A stretch of 64,000 nt of DNA from Prevotella sp. (GTDB taxonomy: Bacteria > Bacteroidota > Bacteroidia > Bacteroidales > Bacteroidaceae), in the NCBI GenBank assembly GCA_017554105.1, contig JAFZIY010000017.1:62001-126000 (forward strand). The letters are read 5' to 3'. A program made the position numbers and the translations under genes. Of this stretch, positions 35,650 through 44,181 are shown piece after piece (the first letter of the stretch is position 1; each line of letters starts with the position of its first letter). The notes beneath the pieces were generated by a model. That model ran no database searches. It had not been told where the DNA came from and saw only the letters and a list, made by a program, of their open reading frames with translations.

Positions 35650-36177
35650 ATGAAAAGGATTATTCTAATTACCGGCGGACAACGGTCAGGAAAAAGTGCC
35701 TACGCAGAAAAACTGGCACTTAGTCTGAGTTCCAATCCTGTATATATCGCTACGGCACATATATGGGATGATGAGTTTCGTCAGAGAGTGCAAAGGCATA
35801 AGGAACGGCGCGGTGCCCAATGGGAAAACATCGAAGAGGAGAAATACCTCAGCCATCACAATATATATAATAAGGTAGCGGTAATTGACTGCATTACCCT
35901 CTGGTGCACAAATTTCTTTTATGACCACAATGCAAAGGAATGGGAACAACCGTCTGTTGACGATGCCTTGCGCGAGATAGAAGCAGAGTTTGACCGTTTT
36001 ACGACTCAAGATGCCACCTTCATCTTCGTGACCAACGAGATAGGAAGTGGCGGAGTAAGTACCGACAGTGTGCAACGTCGCTTCACCGACTTACAAGGAT
36101 GGATGAACCAATATGTAGCCCAGAAGGCCGACGAGGTGATAATGATGGTGAGCGGTATACCGGTGAAGATTAAATGA
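35650..36177 (+). CDS. cobU: Adenosylcobinamide kinase / adenosylcobinamide-phosphate guanylyltransferase
   Basis: A 175-residue bifunctional enzyme that phosphorylates adenosylcobinamide and adds GMP. The P-loop ITGGQRSGKSAYAEKLAL, the segment YIATAHIWDDEF with RVQRHKERRGAQW (guanylylated His region) and VTNEIGSGGVSTD are diagnostic. First gene of cobU-cobT-cobS-cobC, which assembles the lower-ligand loop of cobamides. No cobalamin riboswitch was found upstream; a TAATTTCG element lies 11 bp before the start. Confidence 0.95.
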   Translation: MKRIILITGGQRSGKSAYAEKLALSLSSNPVYIATAHIWDDEFRQRVQRHKERRGAQWENIEEEKYLSHHNIYNKVAVIDCITLWCTNFFYDHNAKEWEQPSVDDALREIEAEFDRFTTQDATFIFVTNEIGSGGVSTDSVQRRFTDLQGWMNQYVAQKADEVIMMVSGIPVKIK

Positions 36178-36228
36178 GTTAGGAGTTAGGAGTTAGGAGT
36201 TAGAAGTTTGGAGTTTGGAGTGGAGTTA
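36175..36228 (+). repeat. GAGTTAGGAGTTAGG tract after cobU
   Basis: Starts with the cobU TGA and continues as about six copies of GAGTTAGG, changing to GAGTTTGG, up to the cobT start. It is the longest and most regular of the stop-codon tracts. Confidence 0.75.
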
Positions 36229-36230
36229 TT

Positions 36231-37301
36231 ATGGACAACGAAATAAATAAAGGTAATATAAATCCTTCCCTTAGGGAAGGACATAGGATGGGTGACAGAT
36301 TGGATATTTCTGTTATCCGCAACAAGATAGACAATCTGAACAAGCCTAAAGGTTCTTTGGGTCTGCTGGAAACACTGGCTGAGCAGATTTGCATGGTACA
36401 ACAGACTCTGACACCAACCCTAAAACACCCATGCCACATTCTGTATGGCGCAGACCATGGAATAGAACGCGAGGGAGTAAGCGTAAGTCCACGCGACGTG
36501 ACATGGCAGCAAATGCAGAACTTCACTCGAGGCGGAGGCGGTGTGAACATGTTCTGCCGTCAACATCACTTCAAACTGTTCATCGTGGATGTGGGAGTTG
36601 ATCACGACCTATGTGACTATCCAGACATAATAAACCGAAAGATTGCCAACGGAACACGCAATTTCCTTTATGAACCGGCAATGAGTGAGGAAGAGTACCG
36701 CAAGGCATTATCTGTCGGAAGAGAAATGGCTGAACGTTGTCATGAGGAAGGAAGCAATATCATCTGTATTGGCGAGATGGGCATTGGCAACACCTCACCA
36801 TCGAGTATATGGATGCATCTGCTGGGGAATGTTCCACTTGACGAGTGCATCGGTGCCGGTGCCGGACTTGACCAAAAAGGAATAGAACATAAGCGTGAGG
36901 TGCTTCATAAGGCTGTTGAGCGGTTCACCGAGAAAGACACGCTGTCGATAATACGCCACTTCGGAGGGTTTGAGATGGTGGCTGCTATAGGAACGATGCT
37001 AAGGGCAGCAGAACTGAAAATGCTAATTATGGTGGATGGTTTCATTATGTCAGCGTGCATGCTTGCCGCCTCACGTCTGTGTCCTGCCGTTCTCGACTAC
37101 GCTATTTTCGGACACTGCGGTGACGAGAGTGGACACAAACGAATGCTTGAACTGATGAATGCCCGTCCTCTTCTGCATCTTGGAATGAAACTCGGCGAAG
37201 GAACGGGCGCACTATGCTCCTACCCTCTCATCGTCAGTGCTGTTAACATGATGACAGAAATGAATAATTTCGAGAATGCTCACATCACGAAATATTTCTA
37301 A
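36231..37301 (+). CDS. cobT: Nicotinate-nucleotide-dimethylbenzimidazole phosphoribosyltransferase
   Basis: A 356-residue cytoplasmic enzyme that activates the lower-ligand base as its alpha-ribazole phosphate. Seen are KPKGSLGLLETLAEQIC, the segment YGADHGIEREGVSVSP, GIGNTSPSSIW and the catalytic-Glu region at the C-terminus (KLGEGTGALCSYP). The first 19 residues (DNEINKGNINPSLREGHR) are not family-like and are encoded partly by a hairpin repeat at 36264-36280; an in-frame ATG at 36288 gives the family-like start MGDRLDISVIRNKID. Either start is possible. Confidence 0.93.
   Translation: MDNEINKGNINPSLREGHRMGDRLDISVIRNKIDNLNKPKGSLGLLETLAEQICMVQQTLTPTLKHPCHILYGADHGIEREGVSVSPRDVTWQQMQNFTRGGGGVNMFCRQHHFKLFIVDVGVDHDLCDYPDIINRKIANGTRNFLYEPAMSEEEYRKALSVGREMAERCHEEGSNIICIGEMGIGNTSPSSIWMHLLGNVPLDECIGAGAGLDQKGIEHKREVLHKAVERFTEKDTLSIIRHFGGFEMVAAIGTMLRAAELKMLIMVDGFIMSACMLAASRLCPAVLDYAIFGHCGDESGHKRMLELMNARPLLHLGMKLGEGTGALCSYPLIVSAVNMMTEMNNFENAHITKYF
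36264..36280. repeat. Hairpin repeat in the 5' end of cobT
   Basis: CCTTCCCTTAGGGAAGG, 7-bp arms around TTA, followed by ATAGGATGGGTGA. Similar in layout to the hairpin-plus-TGGGGGT repeats but more diverged. Confidence 0.6.
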
Positions 37302-37322
37302 ACCGTAAACTCTAAACAAAAA

Positions 37323-38123
37323 TTGGAAATTAATATTGACCAAACAAAGTGGTGGCAGAGGATTTATGCCGCGCTGATTTTCTTCACTCGCCTACCCTTC
37401 TGGCGGTTTTATCAACCACCACATCAATGCTATCAGACCGTTGTGGAACATTGGCCACTCGTGGGATGGCTTACAGGAGGTGTCATGGCTGCAGTGGTGT
37501 ATTTCGGAAGCATGCTGTTTCCATTCCATATCGCACTATTGCTTGCTATAGCAGCACGCGTTCTGCTCACAGGAGCGTTGCATGAGGACGGGCTTGCCGA
37601 CTTCTTCGACGGTTTTGGAGGAGGTGGCAGCAACCGTGAACGCATACTGCAGATAATGAAGGACCCGCACATCGGCACATATGGTGTGTTAGGACTTATT
37701 CTATACTTTGCTCTTCTTTATGGAGCACTAAGCACACTGACACCTTTTGTTGCCGCAATAACTATCTTTGCAGGAGATGCCTATTGTAAGATGATTGCCG
37801 CCCAGATAATAATGTTCCTACCATATGCACGTACCGAGGAAACCAGTAAGGCACATACTGTATATCGTAAAATGAGCGTCAAGGCAGGCATCTTGCTCTT
37901 TATACAAGGCGTATTGCCTATGATCCCACTTATCTTTGCCAGCCTTGAGGGATTGTCGTTGCGATGGGACCTGCTTATATTCGTACCCTGCATCGTGATG
38001 TATTTCATTTATTATATGATGCTCCGTAAGATAAAGGGATATACTGGCGACTGCTGCGGTGCATTGTTCTTACTCATCGAACTATCGTTCTATCTTACAA
38101 TGGCAGCAACACTAGGGAAGTAA
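37323..38123 (+). CDS. cobS: Adenosylcobinamide-GDP ribazoletransferase (cobalamin synthase)
   Basis: A 266-residue inner-membrane protein that joins adenosylcobinamide-GDP with alpha-ribazole (phosphate). Seen are FFTRLPFWRF at the N-terminus, the acidic motif GALHEDGLADFFDGFGGG and HIGTYGVLGLIL, with about six hydrophobic segments. The start is TTG at 37323, 21 bp after cobT; there is no in-frame ATG before the conserved region. The stop TAA lies in an AAGTAAGAGGTAAG tract. Confidence 0.93.
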   Translation: MEINIDQTKWWQRIYAALIFFTRLPFWRFYQPPHQCYQTVVEHWPLVGWLTGGVMAAVVYFGSMLFPFHIALLLAIAARVLLTGALHEDGLADFFDGFGGGGSNRERILQIMKDPHIGTYGVLGLILYFALLYGALSTLTPFVAAITIFAGDAYCKMIAAQIIMFLPYARTEETSKAHTVYRKMSVKAGILLFIQGVLPMIPLIFASLEGLSLRWDLLIFVPCIVMYFIYYMMLRKIKGYTGDCCGALFLLIELSFYLTMAATLGK

Positions 38124-38160
38124 GAGGTAAGAGGTATGAGGTATGAAGTGAGAATTAGTT
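38116..38160 (+). repeat. AAGTAAGAGGTAAGAGGTATG tract at cobS stop
   Basis: Degenerate tandem copies including the cobS TAA (38121-38123); fills most of the gap to the next gene. Confidence 0.65.
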
Positions 38161-38176
38161 CTAAATAGGAAGAAAC

Positions 38177-38722
38177 ATGAAAATATACATGATAAGACAT
38201 ACCAGCGTGGGAGTGCCAAAAGGCACATGCTATGGATGGACTGACGTTCCCGTTGCTGACACCTTCGAACAGGAAGCATCTGAGACGAAGCGCAATCTCG
38301 AGAGCATGCTGGGCGACAACAAGTTAGACATAGTGTACTCTTCACCACTTACAAGGGCACGCAAACTTGCATCGTTCTGCGGTTATGACAACCATGTTAC
38401 TGATGACCGACTGAAAGAGATGAACATGGGCGATTGGGAAATGATGCGCTATGACGACATTGAGAGCAAAGACCCCGCAATACTAAAATGGTATAACGAC
38501 TACATGAACCTTGCCGCCACTAATGGCGAGAGCTATCGTTTATTATACCAGCGAGTTGCCAACTTCCTTGATGAGCTACGCAAAAAAGACTACGAAAACG
38601 TGGCAATATTCGCTCACGGCGGCGTGCTCATCTGTGCCGGTGTCTATGCTCACCTTTTCCCTGAGGATGATTGTTTCAGACATCTCACTCCATACGGAGG
38701 GATACAAGAGATAGAATTATAG
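38177..38722 (+). CDS. cobC: Histidine phosphatase, probable alpha-ribazole phosphatase
   Basis: A 181-residue cytoplasmic phosphatase with the RHT variant of the phosphohistidine motif at the N-terminus (MIRHTSVGVPKGTCYG), the second-arginine block SPLTRARKLA, EMNMGDWEMM and the second histidine in IFAHGGVLICAG. The G-x-CYG-x-TDVP segment is typical of CobC. Position at the end of cobU-cobT-cobS supports the role of removing the phosphate of alpha-ribazole phosphate or adenosylcobalamin phosphate. Confidence 0.9.
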   Translation: MKIYMIRHTSVGVPKGTCYGWTDVPVADTFEQEASETKRNLESMLGDNKLDIVYSSPLTRARKLASFCGYDNHVTDDRLKEMNMGDWEMMRYDDIESKDPAILKWYNDYMNLAATNGESYRLLYQRVANFLDELRKKDYENVAIFAHGGVLICAGVYAHLFPEDDCFRHLTPYGGIQEIEL

Positions 38723-38753
38723 CAAATAGTTTATAACCCCATAAGTAAACAAA

Positions 38754-38791
38754 AGCAATTGCCCGTAGCGATTTTGCTACGGGCAATTGCT
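38754..38791. terminator. Bidirectional terminator between cobC and the oxidoreductase operon
   Basis: AGCAATTGCCCGTAGC (38754-38769), 6-nt loop, GCTACGGGCAATTGCT (38776-38791): perfect 16-bp stem with T runs on both strands. Confidence 0.93.
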
Positions 38792-38813
38792 TTTTATTAT
38801 AAATCCTGACGGA

Positions 38814-39356
38814 TTACACTTTATTGATGATTGTCCTACCTGCCTTGATAGCCTCCATGTTGAGTGGAATGAGACTGTGATGGCGCTCAGGCAGTGTCTT
38901 GAAGAGAGCCTTCTCCACACCCTTGTCGCTTACTACAGGACATACCTCAAGCAATCCGCCGAGTACAATCATATTAAATACCTTCGAGTTCTTCATCTCC
39001 GCAGCCTTATCCATGGCGTCAATACGATAAACGGTGATGTCATCTCGTTTCGGAGGATTTATGATGCCATAGCCATCATAAATAAGTATTCCTCCCGGCT
39101 TTATCTTAGATTCAAACTTATCGAGTGAAGGTTGGTTAAGAACGATTGCTATGTCATACTTACTCAGTATAGGTGATGATATGCGCTCATCGCTCACAAT
39201 CACCGTAACGTTGGCAGTTCCACCACGCTGTTCTGGTCCATAAGCAGGCATCCACGTTACCTCTTTATCTTCCATCAGTCCGGAGTAAGCCAGAATCTTT
39301 CCCATTGAAAGGACACCCTGTCCTCCAAATCCACTGATTATAATTTCTTTCTTCAT
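38814..39356 (-). CDS. 2-oxoacid:ferredoxin oxidoreductase, gamma subunit
   Basis: A 180-residue cytoplasmic subunit. The N-terminus IISGFGGQGVLSMGKILA and the segment VTWMPAYGPEQRGGTANVTVIVSD are family signatures of the gamma domain. Last gene of a ferredoxin-alpha-beta-gamma set of the 2-oxoisovalerate/2-oxoglutarate type. The enzyme oxidises a 2-oxoacid to an acyl-CoA with reduction of ferredoxin, or runs in reverse for reductive carboxylation. Confidence 0.93.
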   Translation of the reverse strand: MKKEIIISGFGGQGVLSMGKILAYSGLMEDKEVTWMPAYGPEQRGGTANVTVIVSDERISSPILSKYDIAIVLNQPSLDKFESKIKPGGILIYDGYGIINPPKRDDITVYRIDAMDKAAEMKNSKVFNMIVLGGLLEVCPVVSDKGVEKALFKTLPERHHSLIPLNMEAIKAGRTIINKV

Positions 39357-39370
39357 AACTTCGGGACTTA

Positions 39371-40135
39371 TTAAATAGTATCTTTTAGGTCTCCTTGCGG
39401 ATAGAATGGGAACATGTTCTCAACCATCCATTTGTTTGCCTTTGCTGGTGACATCTTCCATCCGCTGTTACATGTAGAGGTGATTTCCACGAGACACGAG
39501 CCTTTGCAAGCCATGTTTGCCTCGAAAGCCTTGCGGATAGCCTTCTTTGCTTTCAGAATATGCCCAACGGTGTCAACGCTCTGGCGGGTAACAAAGCATG
39601 TGCCCTCAAGTTGTGCAGCAATCTCTGGCATCTTCAAAGGATATCCATGCAAGTCTGGCACACGTCCGTAAGGACAAGTCGCCGTCTTCTGGCCAAGCAA
39701 CGTAGTAGGAGCCATCTGTCCACCCGTCATACCATATATGGCATTGTTGATGAAGATGATGGTAATATTCTCGCCACGGTTCAGCGCATGTATTGTCTCT
39801 GCCGTACCGATACAAGCCAAGTCACCATCACCCTGATAGGTAAACACCAGACGATCAGGCCACAAACGCTTGATGGCAGTAGCAATGGCTGGAGCACGTC
39901 CGTGAGCCGCCTCCTGCCAGTCGATATCGATATAACGATAGGCGAACACGGCACATCCCACTGGCGAAACACCAACAGACTTCTCTTCCATTCCCATTTC
40001 CTCAATTACCTCAGCAATGAGTTTATGGACAACGCCATGCGAACATCCCGGACAATAGTGCATGGGGACATCGTTCATCAGCGTCGGTTTCTTATACACC
40101 AGATTCTCTGGGCTTATAATCTCATTCTTTTCCAT
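39371..40135 (-). CDS. 2-oxoacid:ferredoxin oxidoreductase, beta (TPP-binding) subunit
   Basis: A 254-residue subunit with the start region MHYCPGCSHGVVHKLI, the thiamine-diphosphate/Mg block TYQGDGDLACIGTAETIHAL ... FINNAIYGMTGGQMAPTT and TCNSGWKMSP. Length and motifs are those of the four-subunit enzymes. Three bases separate its start from the alpha stop, 14 bp its stop from gamma, so all are co-translated. Confidence 0.94.
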   Translation of the reverse strand: MEKNEIISPENLVYKKPTLMNDVPMHYCPGCSHGVVHKLIAEVIEEMGMEEKSVGVSPVGCAVFAYRYIDIDWQEAAHGRAPAIATAIKRLWPDRLVFTYQGDGDLACIGTAETIHALNRGENITIIFINNAIYGMTGGQMAPTTLLGQKTATCPYGRVPDLHGYPLKMPEIAAQLEGTCFVTRQSVDTVGHILKAKKAIRKAFEANMACKGSCLVEITSTCNSGWKMSPAKANKWMVENMFPFYPQGDLKDTI

Positions 40136-40138
40136 GGC

Positions 40139-41221
40139 TTACATCAGTTTGGTTTTGATAGCATTCACAATCTCATCCGGTTCGGGCACTATACCACCCA
40201 AACGTCCAAAATGTTCCACTGGCACAGCACCATTAATGGCGAGTCTAACGTCCTCTACCATTTGTCCTGCGTTAATCTCTGCCACAAGCACGCCCTTCTT
40301 TCCACGTGCTGCCTCTGCAATCTGCTTTGACGGGAACGGCCATAGAGTTATCGGTCGGAAGAGTCCAACCTTGATTCCTTCCTCGTGAGCAATCTCAAGA
40401 GCTTTCTCAGCAATACGTGCTGCCGAGCCGAAACTTACTATCATATACTCAGCATCGTCAAGATGCTGTGTCTCGAAGCGCACTTCCTTGTCACGAATCT
40501 CCTGATACTTCTCCTGCAAGTGGATGTTACGCTTTTCCATCTCCTCAGAGCGCAGTTCAAGCGATGTTATGATATTTGGCTCACGGTCTTTTGTACGTCC
40601 GAAAGTTGCCCAAGGACATTCTTTCTTTACCTCTTCTTCTGTGCGACGTGGTTTATAAGGAGGTAACACCACCTTTTCCATCATCTGCCCAATGACACCA
40701 TCCGACAGAATCATCGCAGGATTACGGTATTTAAACGCTAATTCAAAGGCAAGGTCAACAAAGTCGGCCATCTCCTGAACGCTGTTAGGAGCAAGAGTGA
40801 TGACATAGTAGTCGCCATTTCCTCCACCTCGGGTAGCCTGGAAATAGTCTGCCTGAGAAGGTTGGATAGTACCCAGTCCAGGACCGCCGCGCTGTACATT
40901 GACAAACAGTCCGGGCAGTTCGGCACCTGCCATATAGGCAATGCCCTCCTGCATTAAAGCCACACCTGGACTTGATGATGATGTCAATACTCGCTTGCCA
41001 GCACCGGCACCTCCATAAACCATATTTATGGAAGCCACCTCACTCTCGGCCTGTAGCACAACCATACCCGTTGTTTCCCACGGCTTGAGTTCTGCAAGCG
41101 TCTCTATTACCTCACTCTGTGGAGTGATTGGATATCCGAAATACCCGTCAGCGCCACAGCGGATTGCGGCATGGGCTATCGCCTCATTGCCTTTCATAAG
41201 AGTTACTTCTTGTTCTGCCAT
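40139..41221 (-). CDS. vorB: 2-oxoacid:ferredoxin oxidoreductase, alpha subunit (VorB-like)
   Basis: A 360-residue subunit; the frame is open up to 41260 but the ATG at 41221 gives the family start MAEQEVTLMKGNEAIAHAAI and lies 2 bp after the ferredoxin stop. Seen are GYPITPQSEVIE, SEVASINMVYGGAGAGKRVLT, NVQRGGPGLGTIQPSQADYF and the C-terminal transketolase-like part. The set closely resembles 3-methyl-2-oxobutanoate (2-oxoisovalerate) ferredoxin oxidoreductases of Bacteroidales; 2-oxoglutarate is the other likely substrate. Confidence 0.92.
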   Translation of the reverse strand: MAEQEVTLMKGNEAIAHAAIRCGADGYFGYPITPQSEVIETLAELKPWETTGMVVLQAESEVASINMVYGGAGAGKRVLTSSSSPGVALMQEGIAYMAGAELPGLFVNVQRGGPGLGTIQPSQADYFQATRGGGNGDYYVITLAPNSVQEMADFVDLAFELAFKYRNPAMILSDGVIGQMMEKVVLPPYKPRRTEEEVKKECPWATFGRTKDREPNIITSLELRSEEMEKRNIHLQEKYQEIRDKEVRFETQHLDDAEYMIVSFGSAARIAEKALEIAHEEGIKVGLFRPITLWPFPSKQIAEAARGKKGVLVAEINAGQMVEDVRLAINGAVPVEHFGRLGGIVPEPDEIVNAIKTKLM

Positions 41222-41223
41222 AG

Positions 41224-41457
41224 CTAATCCTCCATACGTTTTTTGTAAACTGCAATACATCCATCAGGACACACGATAGCACACGATGCACAGCCGATAC
41301 AGTCGTCGGGGTTCACCGCCTCCACATACGGGTATCCATGGACATTGACTTTCTTTGTTGCCAAGGCGATTACCCCTTTCGGACAAGCGTCGGCACATAG
41401 TGCGCAGCCCTTGCAACGGTCGGTATTCACCACAATAGCACCTCTGAATTTTGCCAT
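41224..41457 (-). CDS. 2[4Fe-4S] ferredoxin subunit of the oxidoreductase
   Basis: A 77-residue electron carrier with two complete cluster motifs, CKGCALCADACPKG and CIGCASCAIVCPDG. The frame extends upstream to 41484, but MAKFRGAIVVNTDRCKGC is the typical start, so 41457 is chosen. First gene of the oxidoreductase set; it passes electrons from the TPP subunit to soluble ferredoxin. Confidence 0.92.
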   Translation of the reverse strand: MAKFRGAIVVNTDRCKGCALCADACPKGVIALATKKVNVHGYPYVEAVNPDDCIGCASCAIVCPDGCIAVYKKRMED

Positions 41458-41511
41458 AATGTTTGTTTTTGTCCTGTTCGCCACCCTGCCACAGCCAAAG
41501 CAGTTCGGTTC

Positions 41512-41691
41512 TCAGGGGTTGTACATGTCTTTACAATAGTAATTCAATATGTCGTCGAGCATTTTCTTTGCTTCGACGGCAGGGCTATTCGGATCTAAGG
41601 CTATAGCTTCAAGGTAACAGTTTATCGCTTCCTGAAAGTTACCTTGTTGCCGGTAGTTGTTGCCCTGCTTATAGTATTCTTCAGCTGTCAT
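41512..41691 (-). CDS. Small TPR protein, 59 residues
   Basis: A short gene whose ATG overlaps the folD stop codon (ATGA at 41691-41688), so translation is coupled. The sequence [20 protein letters not shown] then [20 protein letters not shown] is one and a half tetratricopeptide repeats; the rest is a short helix. It lies 54 bp upstream of the ferredoxin gene. A single TPR is too short to form a full superhelix, so it probably binds one partner or dimerises. Found in the same place in related genomes by recollection only; not checked. Confidence 0.85.
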   Translation of the reverse strand: MTAEEYYKQGNNYRQQGNFQEAINCYLEAIALDPNSPAVEAKKMLDDILNYYCKDMYNP

Positions 41692-42560
41692 TTTCTCTTA
41701 TATGCCTCCAGCGTATTCTTCATCAGCGAGCAGATGGTCATAGGACCCACGCCGCCTGGCACTGGAGTTATGTATGAACATTTGGGTGCCACCTCGTCGA
41801 ACTTCACGTCTCCATTGAGGCGGTAGCCACTCTTACGTGTCTTGTCAGCCACACGTGTGGTACCCACATCAATAACGACGGCACCTTCCTTCACCATGTC
41901 TGCCGTCACAAAATTGGGTTGACCGATTGCCGCGATGATGATATCCGCAGCACGACACTCCTCTTTCAGTGTCTTCGAACGGCTGTGGCAAACGGTAACT
42001 GTGGCATCGCCATACTGCTTCTGCAGCATCAACTGCGCCATTGGCTTACCTACGATGTTCGAACGTCCCAGCACAACGCACTTCTTGCCTGAAGTCTCTA
42101 TGCCATAGCGCTGAAGCAACGTGATGATGCCAAGCGGTGTGGCGGAGATGAAACAAGGCAGACCTATCGACATACGTCCCACGTTGATGGGATGGAATCC
42201 GTCAACATCCTTTCGGTAGTCGATGGTCTCAATCACTTTCTGCTCATCGATGTGACGTGGCAAAGGCAGTTGCACTATGAAGCCATCGATTGACGAGTCA
42301 TCATTCAACTGGCGCACCTTGGCAAGCAGTTCTTCCTCTTTGACATCTGACTCATAACGAATCAGCGTTGACTCGAAACCACATGCATCACATGCCAGCA
42401 CCTTGTTCTTCACGTATGTCTCGCTGCCACCATCGTGACCAACGAGTATTGCTGCGAGATGTGGGCGCTTCTTGCCATGTGCAACGAGAGCCTCAACCTC
42501 CTGCCTTATCTCCTCCTTTATCTTTGCTGCGGTAGCCTTACCGTCTATAAGTTTATACAT
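41688..42560 (-). CDS. folD: Methylenetetrahydrofolate dehydrogenase / cyclohydrolase
   Basis: A 290-residue bifunctional folate enzyme. Seen are the catalytic region [14 protein letters not shown], the block [28 protein letters not shown], the NADP motif [18 protein letters not shown] and [11 protein letters not shown]. Normal length. Located 50 bp after ffh on the same strand and overlapping the small TPR gene. Confidence 0.96.
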   Translation of the reverse strand: MYKLIDGKATAAKIKEEIRQEVEALVAHGKKRPHLAAILVGHDGGSETYVKNKVLACDACGFESTLIRYESDVKEEELLAKVRQLNDDSSIDGFIVQLPLPRHIDEQKVIETIDYRKDVDGFHPINVGRMSIGLPCFISATPLGIITLLQRYGIETSGKKCVVLGRSNIVGKPMAQLMLQKQYGDATVTVCHSRSKTLKEECRAADIIIAAIGQPNFVTADMVKEGAVVIDVGTTRVADKTRKSGYRLNGDVKFDEVAPKCSYITPVPGGVGPMTICSLMKNTLEAYKRK

Positions 42561-42583
42561 TGAAATATATTCTTTGAACTTTT

Positions 42584-42618
42584 TAACTCCTAATTCCTAA
42601 CTCTAAACTCCTAATTCA
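42584..42618 (-). repeat. GAATTAGGAGTTTAG tract at the ffh stop
   Basis: On the minus strand GAATTAGGAGTTTAGAGTTA and further copies; the first TAG is the ffh stop (42613-42611). Same family as the tracts after ligA, ptb and cobU. Confidence 0.7.
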
Positions 42619-43939
42619 TCTTAGGCATTCCCTTCATCATACCCTTCATTCCACCGCTGGTGACCATCTTCATCATCTTGCGCGTCTGGTCGAACTGCTT
42701 TATCAGTCGGTTCACGTCCTGTATGGTGGTTCCCGAACCTTTTGCAATGCGGTTGCGACGGCTGGTATTGAGTATTTCGGGGTTACTACGCTCCTTCGGT
42801 GTCATGCTCTGTATTATCGCCTCGATACCCTTGAAGGCGTCATCGTCGATATCAACGTCCTTTATAGCCTTGCCCACTCCAGGAATCATGGAAGCCAAGT
42901 CCTTAAGATTACCCATTTTCTTTATCTGCTGTATCTGTCCGAGGAAGTCATTGAAGTCGAACTTGTTCTTCATGATTTTCTTCTGAAGACGTTTCGCCTC
43001 TTCCTCATCATACTGCTCCTGAGCACGCTCCACAAGTGAGACAATGTCGCCCATTCCCAGTATTCGGTCTGCCATTCGTTCGGGATGGAACACGTCGATA
43101 GCCTCCATCTTCTCGCCTGTTCCCACGAACTTAATCGGCTTTGTAACCACCGTGCGTATTGAGAGGGCTGCACCACCACGGGTATCGCCATCGAGTTTCG
43201 TAAGCACTACACCGTCGAAGTCAAGTCTCTCGTTAAACTCGCGAGCCGTGTTCACGGCATCCTGACCTGTCATTGAGTCAACAACGAAGAGCGTTTCATC
43301 AGGATTCAAGGCGTTCTTCAGCATCTCTATCTCCTGCATCATCTCCTCGTCAACAGCGAGACGACCAGCAGTATCGACGATGACGACATCGTTCCCCTTT
43401 GCCTTTGCCTCAGCAATTGCATGGTTGGCGATGCTTACCACGTCCTTGCTCTCAGGCTCACTATATACTGGAACATCAACAGAAGCACCCACAACCTTCA
43501 ACTGTTCGATGGCAGCAGGACGATAAACGTCGCACGCCACGAGCAAAGGTTTCTTGTGCTGCTTTGTCTTCAGCATGTTTGCAAGTTTTCCGCTGAACGT
43601 CGTCTTACCAGAACCCTGCAAACCCGACATCAGAATAATAGCAGGTTTTCCTGTAAGTTGCAGTTCCGAAGCGGTGCCTCCCATCAGCGTGGCAAGTTCA
43701 TCATGTACAATCTTCACCATCAACTGACCAGGCTTAATGGCTGTAAGCACGTTCATTCCCATTGCCTTTTGCTTCACCGTATCAGTGAACTGCTTAGCCA
43801 CTTTATAGTTAACGTCTGCATCGAGCAGCGCCCTGCGCACATCCTTCAGAGTCTCCGCAACGTTTATCTCGGTGATTTTTCCTTCACCTTTAAGTATCTT
43901 AAACGACCTTTCCAGTCTGTCACTTAAATTCTCAAACAT
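42611..43939 (-). CDS. ffh: Signal recognition particle protein Ffh
   Basis: A 442-residue GTPase that targets nascent membrane proteins with 4.5S RNA. The N domain (FENLSDRLERSFKILKG), G domain with P-loop GLQGSGKTTFSGKLA, DTAGRLAVDEE, TKLDGDTRGGAAL and the methionine-rich M domain (IPGVGKAIKD, SMTPKERSNPEI, SGTTIQDVNRLIKQFDQTRKMMKM) are all present. Promoter TATCTTTG on the minus strand lies at 44014-44021, 75 bp upstream. No 4.5S RNA gene was seen nearby. Confidence 0.97.
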   Translation of the reverse strand: MFENLSDRLERSFKILKGEGKITEINVAETLKDVRRALLDADVNYKVAKQFTDTVKQKAMGMNVLTAIKPGQLMVKIVHDELATLMGGTASELQLTGKPAIILMSGLQGSGKTTFSGKLANMLKTKQHKKPLLVACDVYRPAAIEQLKVVGASVDVPVYSEPESKDVVSIANHAIAEAKAKGNDVVIVDTAGRLAVDEEMMQEIEMLKNALNPDETLFVVDSMTGQDAVNTAREFNERLDFDGVVLTKLDGDTRGGAALSIRTVVTKPIKFVGTGEKMEAIDVFHPERMADRILGMGDIVSLVERAQEQYDEEEAKRLQKKIMKNKFDFNDFLGQIQQIKKMGNLKDLASMIPGVGKAIKDVDIDDDAFKGIEAIIQSMTPKERSNPEILNTSRRNRIAKGSGTTIQDVNRLIKQFDQTRKMMKMVTSGGMKGMMKGMPKMN

Positions 43940-44013
43940 CAGTTTCTCTTTTTCTTAATACTTAAGTTTATTATAAAATACGAATAAAAATACCCTCCCT
44001 TTAAAATCCTTTG

Positions 44014-44021
44014 CAAAGATA
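44014..44021 (-). promoter_or_regulatory. -7 element of ffh
   Basis: TATCTTTG on the minus strand, followed by GCAAAGGA; 75 bp before the start codon of the ffh-folD-TPR-oxidoreductase gene row. Confidence 0.65.
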
Positions 44022-44181
44022 AATAAAATAAAGTAATTAAAGCACAACATCAACACCAATTTAATGTATTTTAAAACATAAATTAACAAAAGTGCGCACA
44101 GACACAACATAATGTGCAAAAAACGGCAATCTCAGCCTTCACAAGACACATGTTGCTTCACAACTCAGGTCGTTACAGTAA

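Noticed and set aside
39560-40330. 256-codon plus-strand frame opposite the oxidoreductase beta and alpha genes
   Set aside because: Antisense shadow crossing two well-defined genes; no coding signature.
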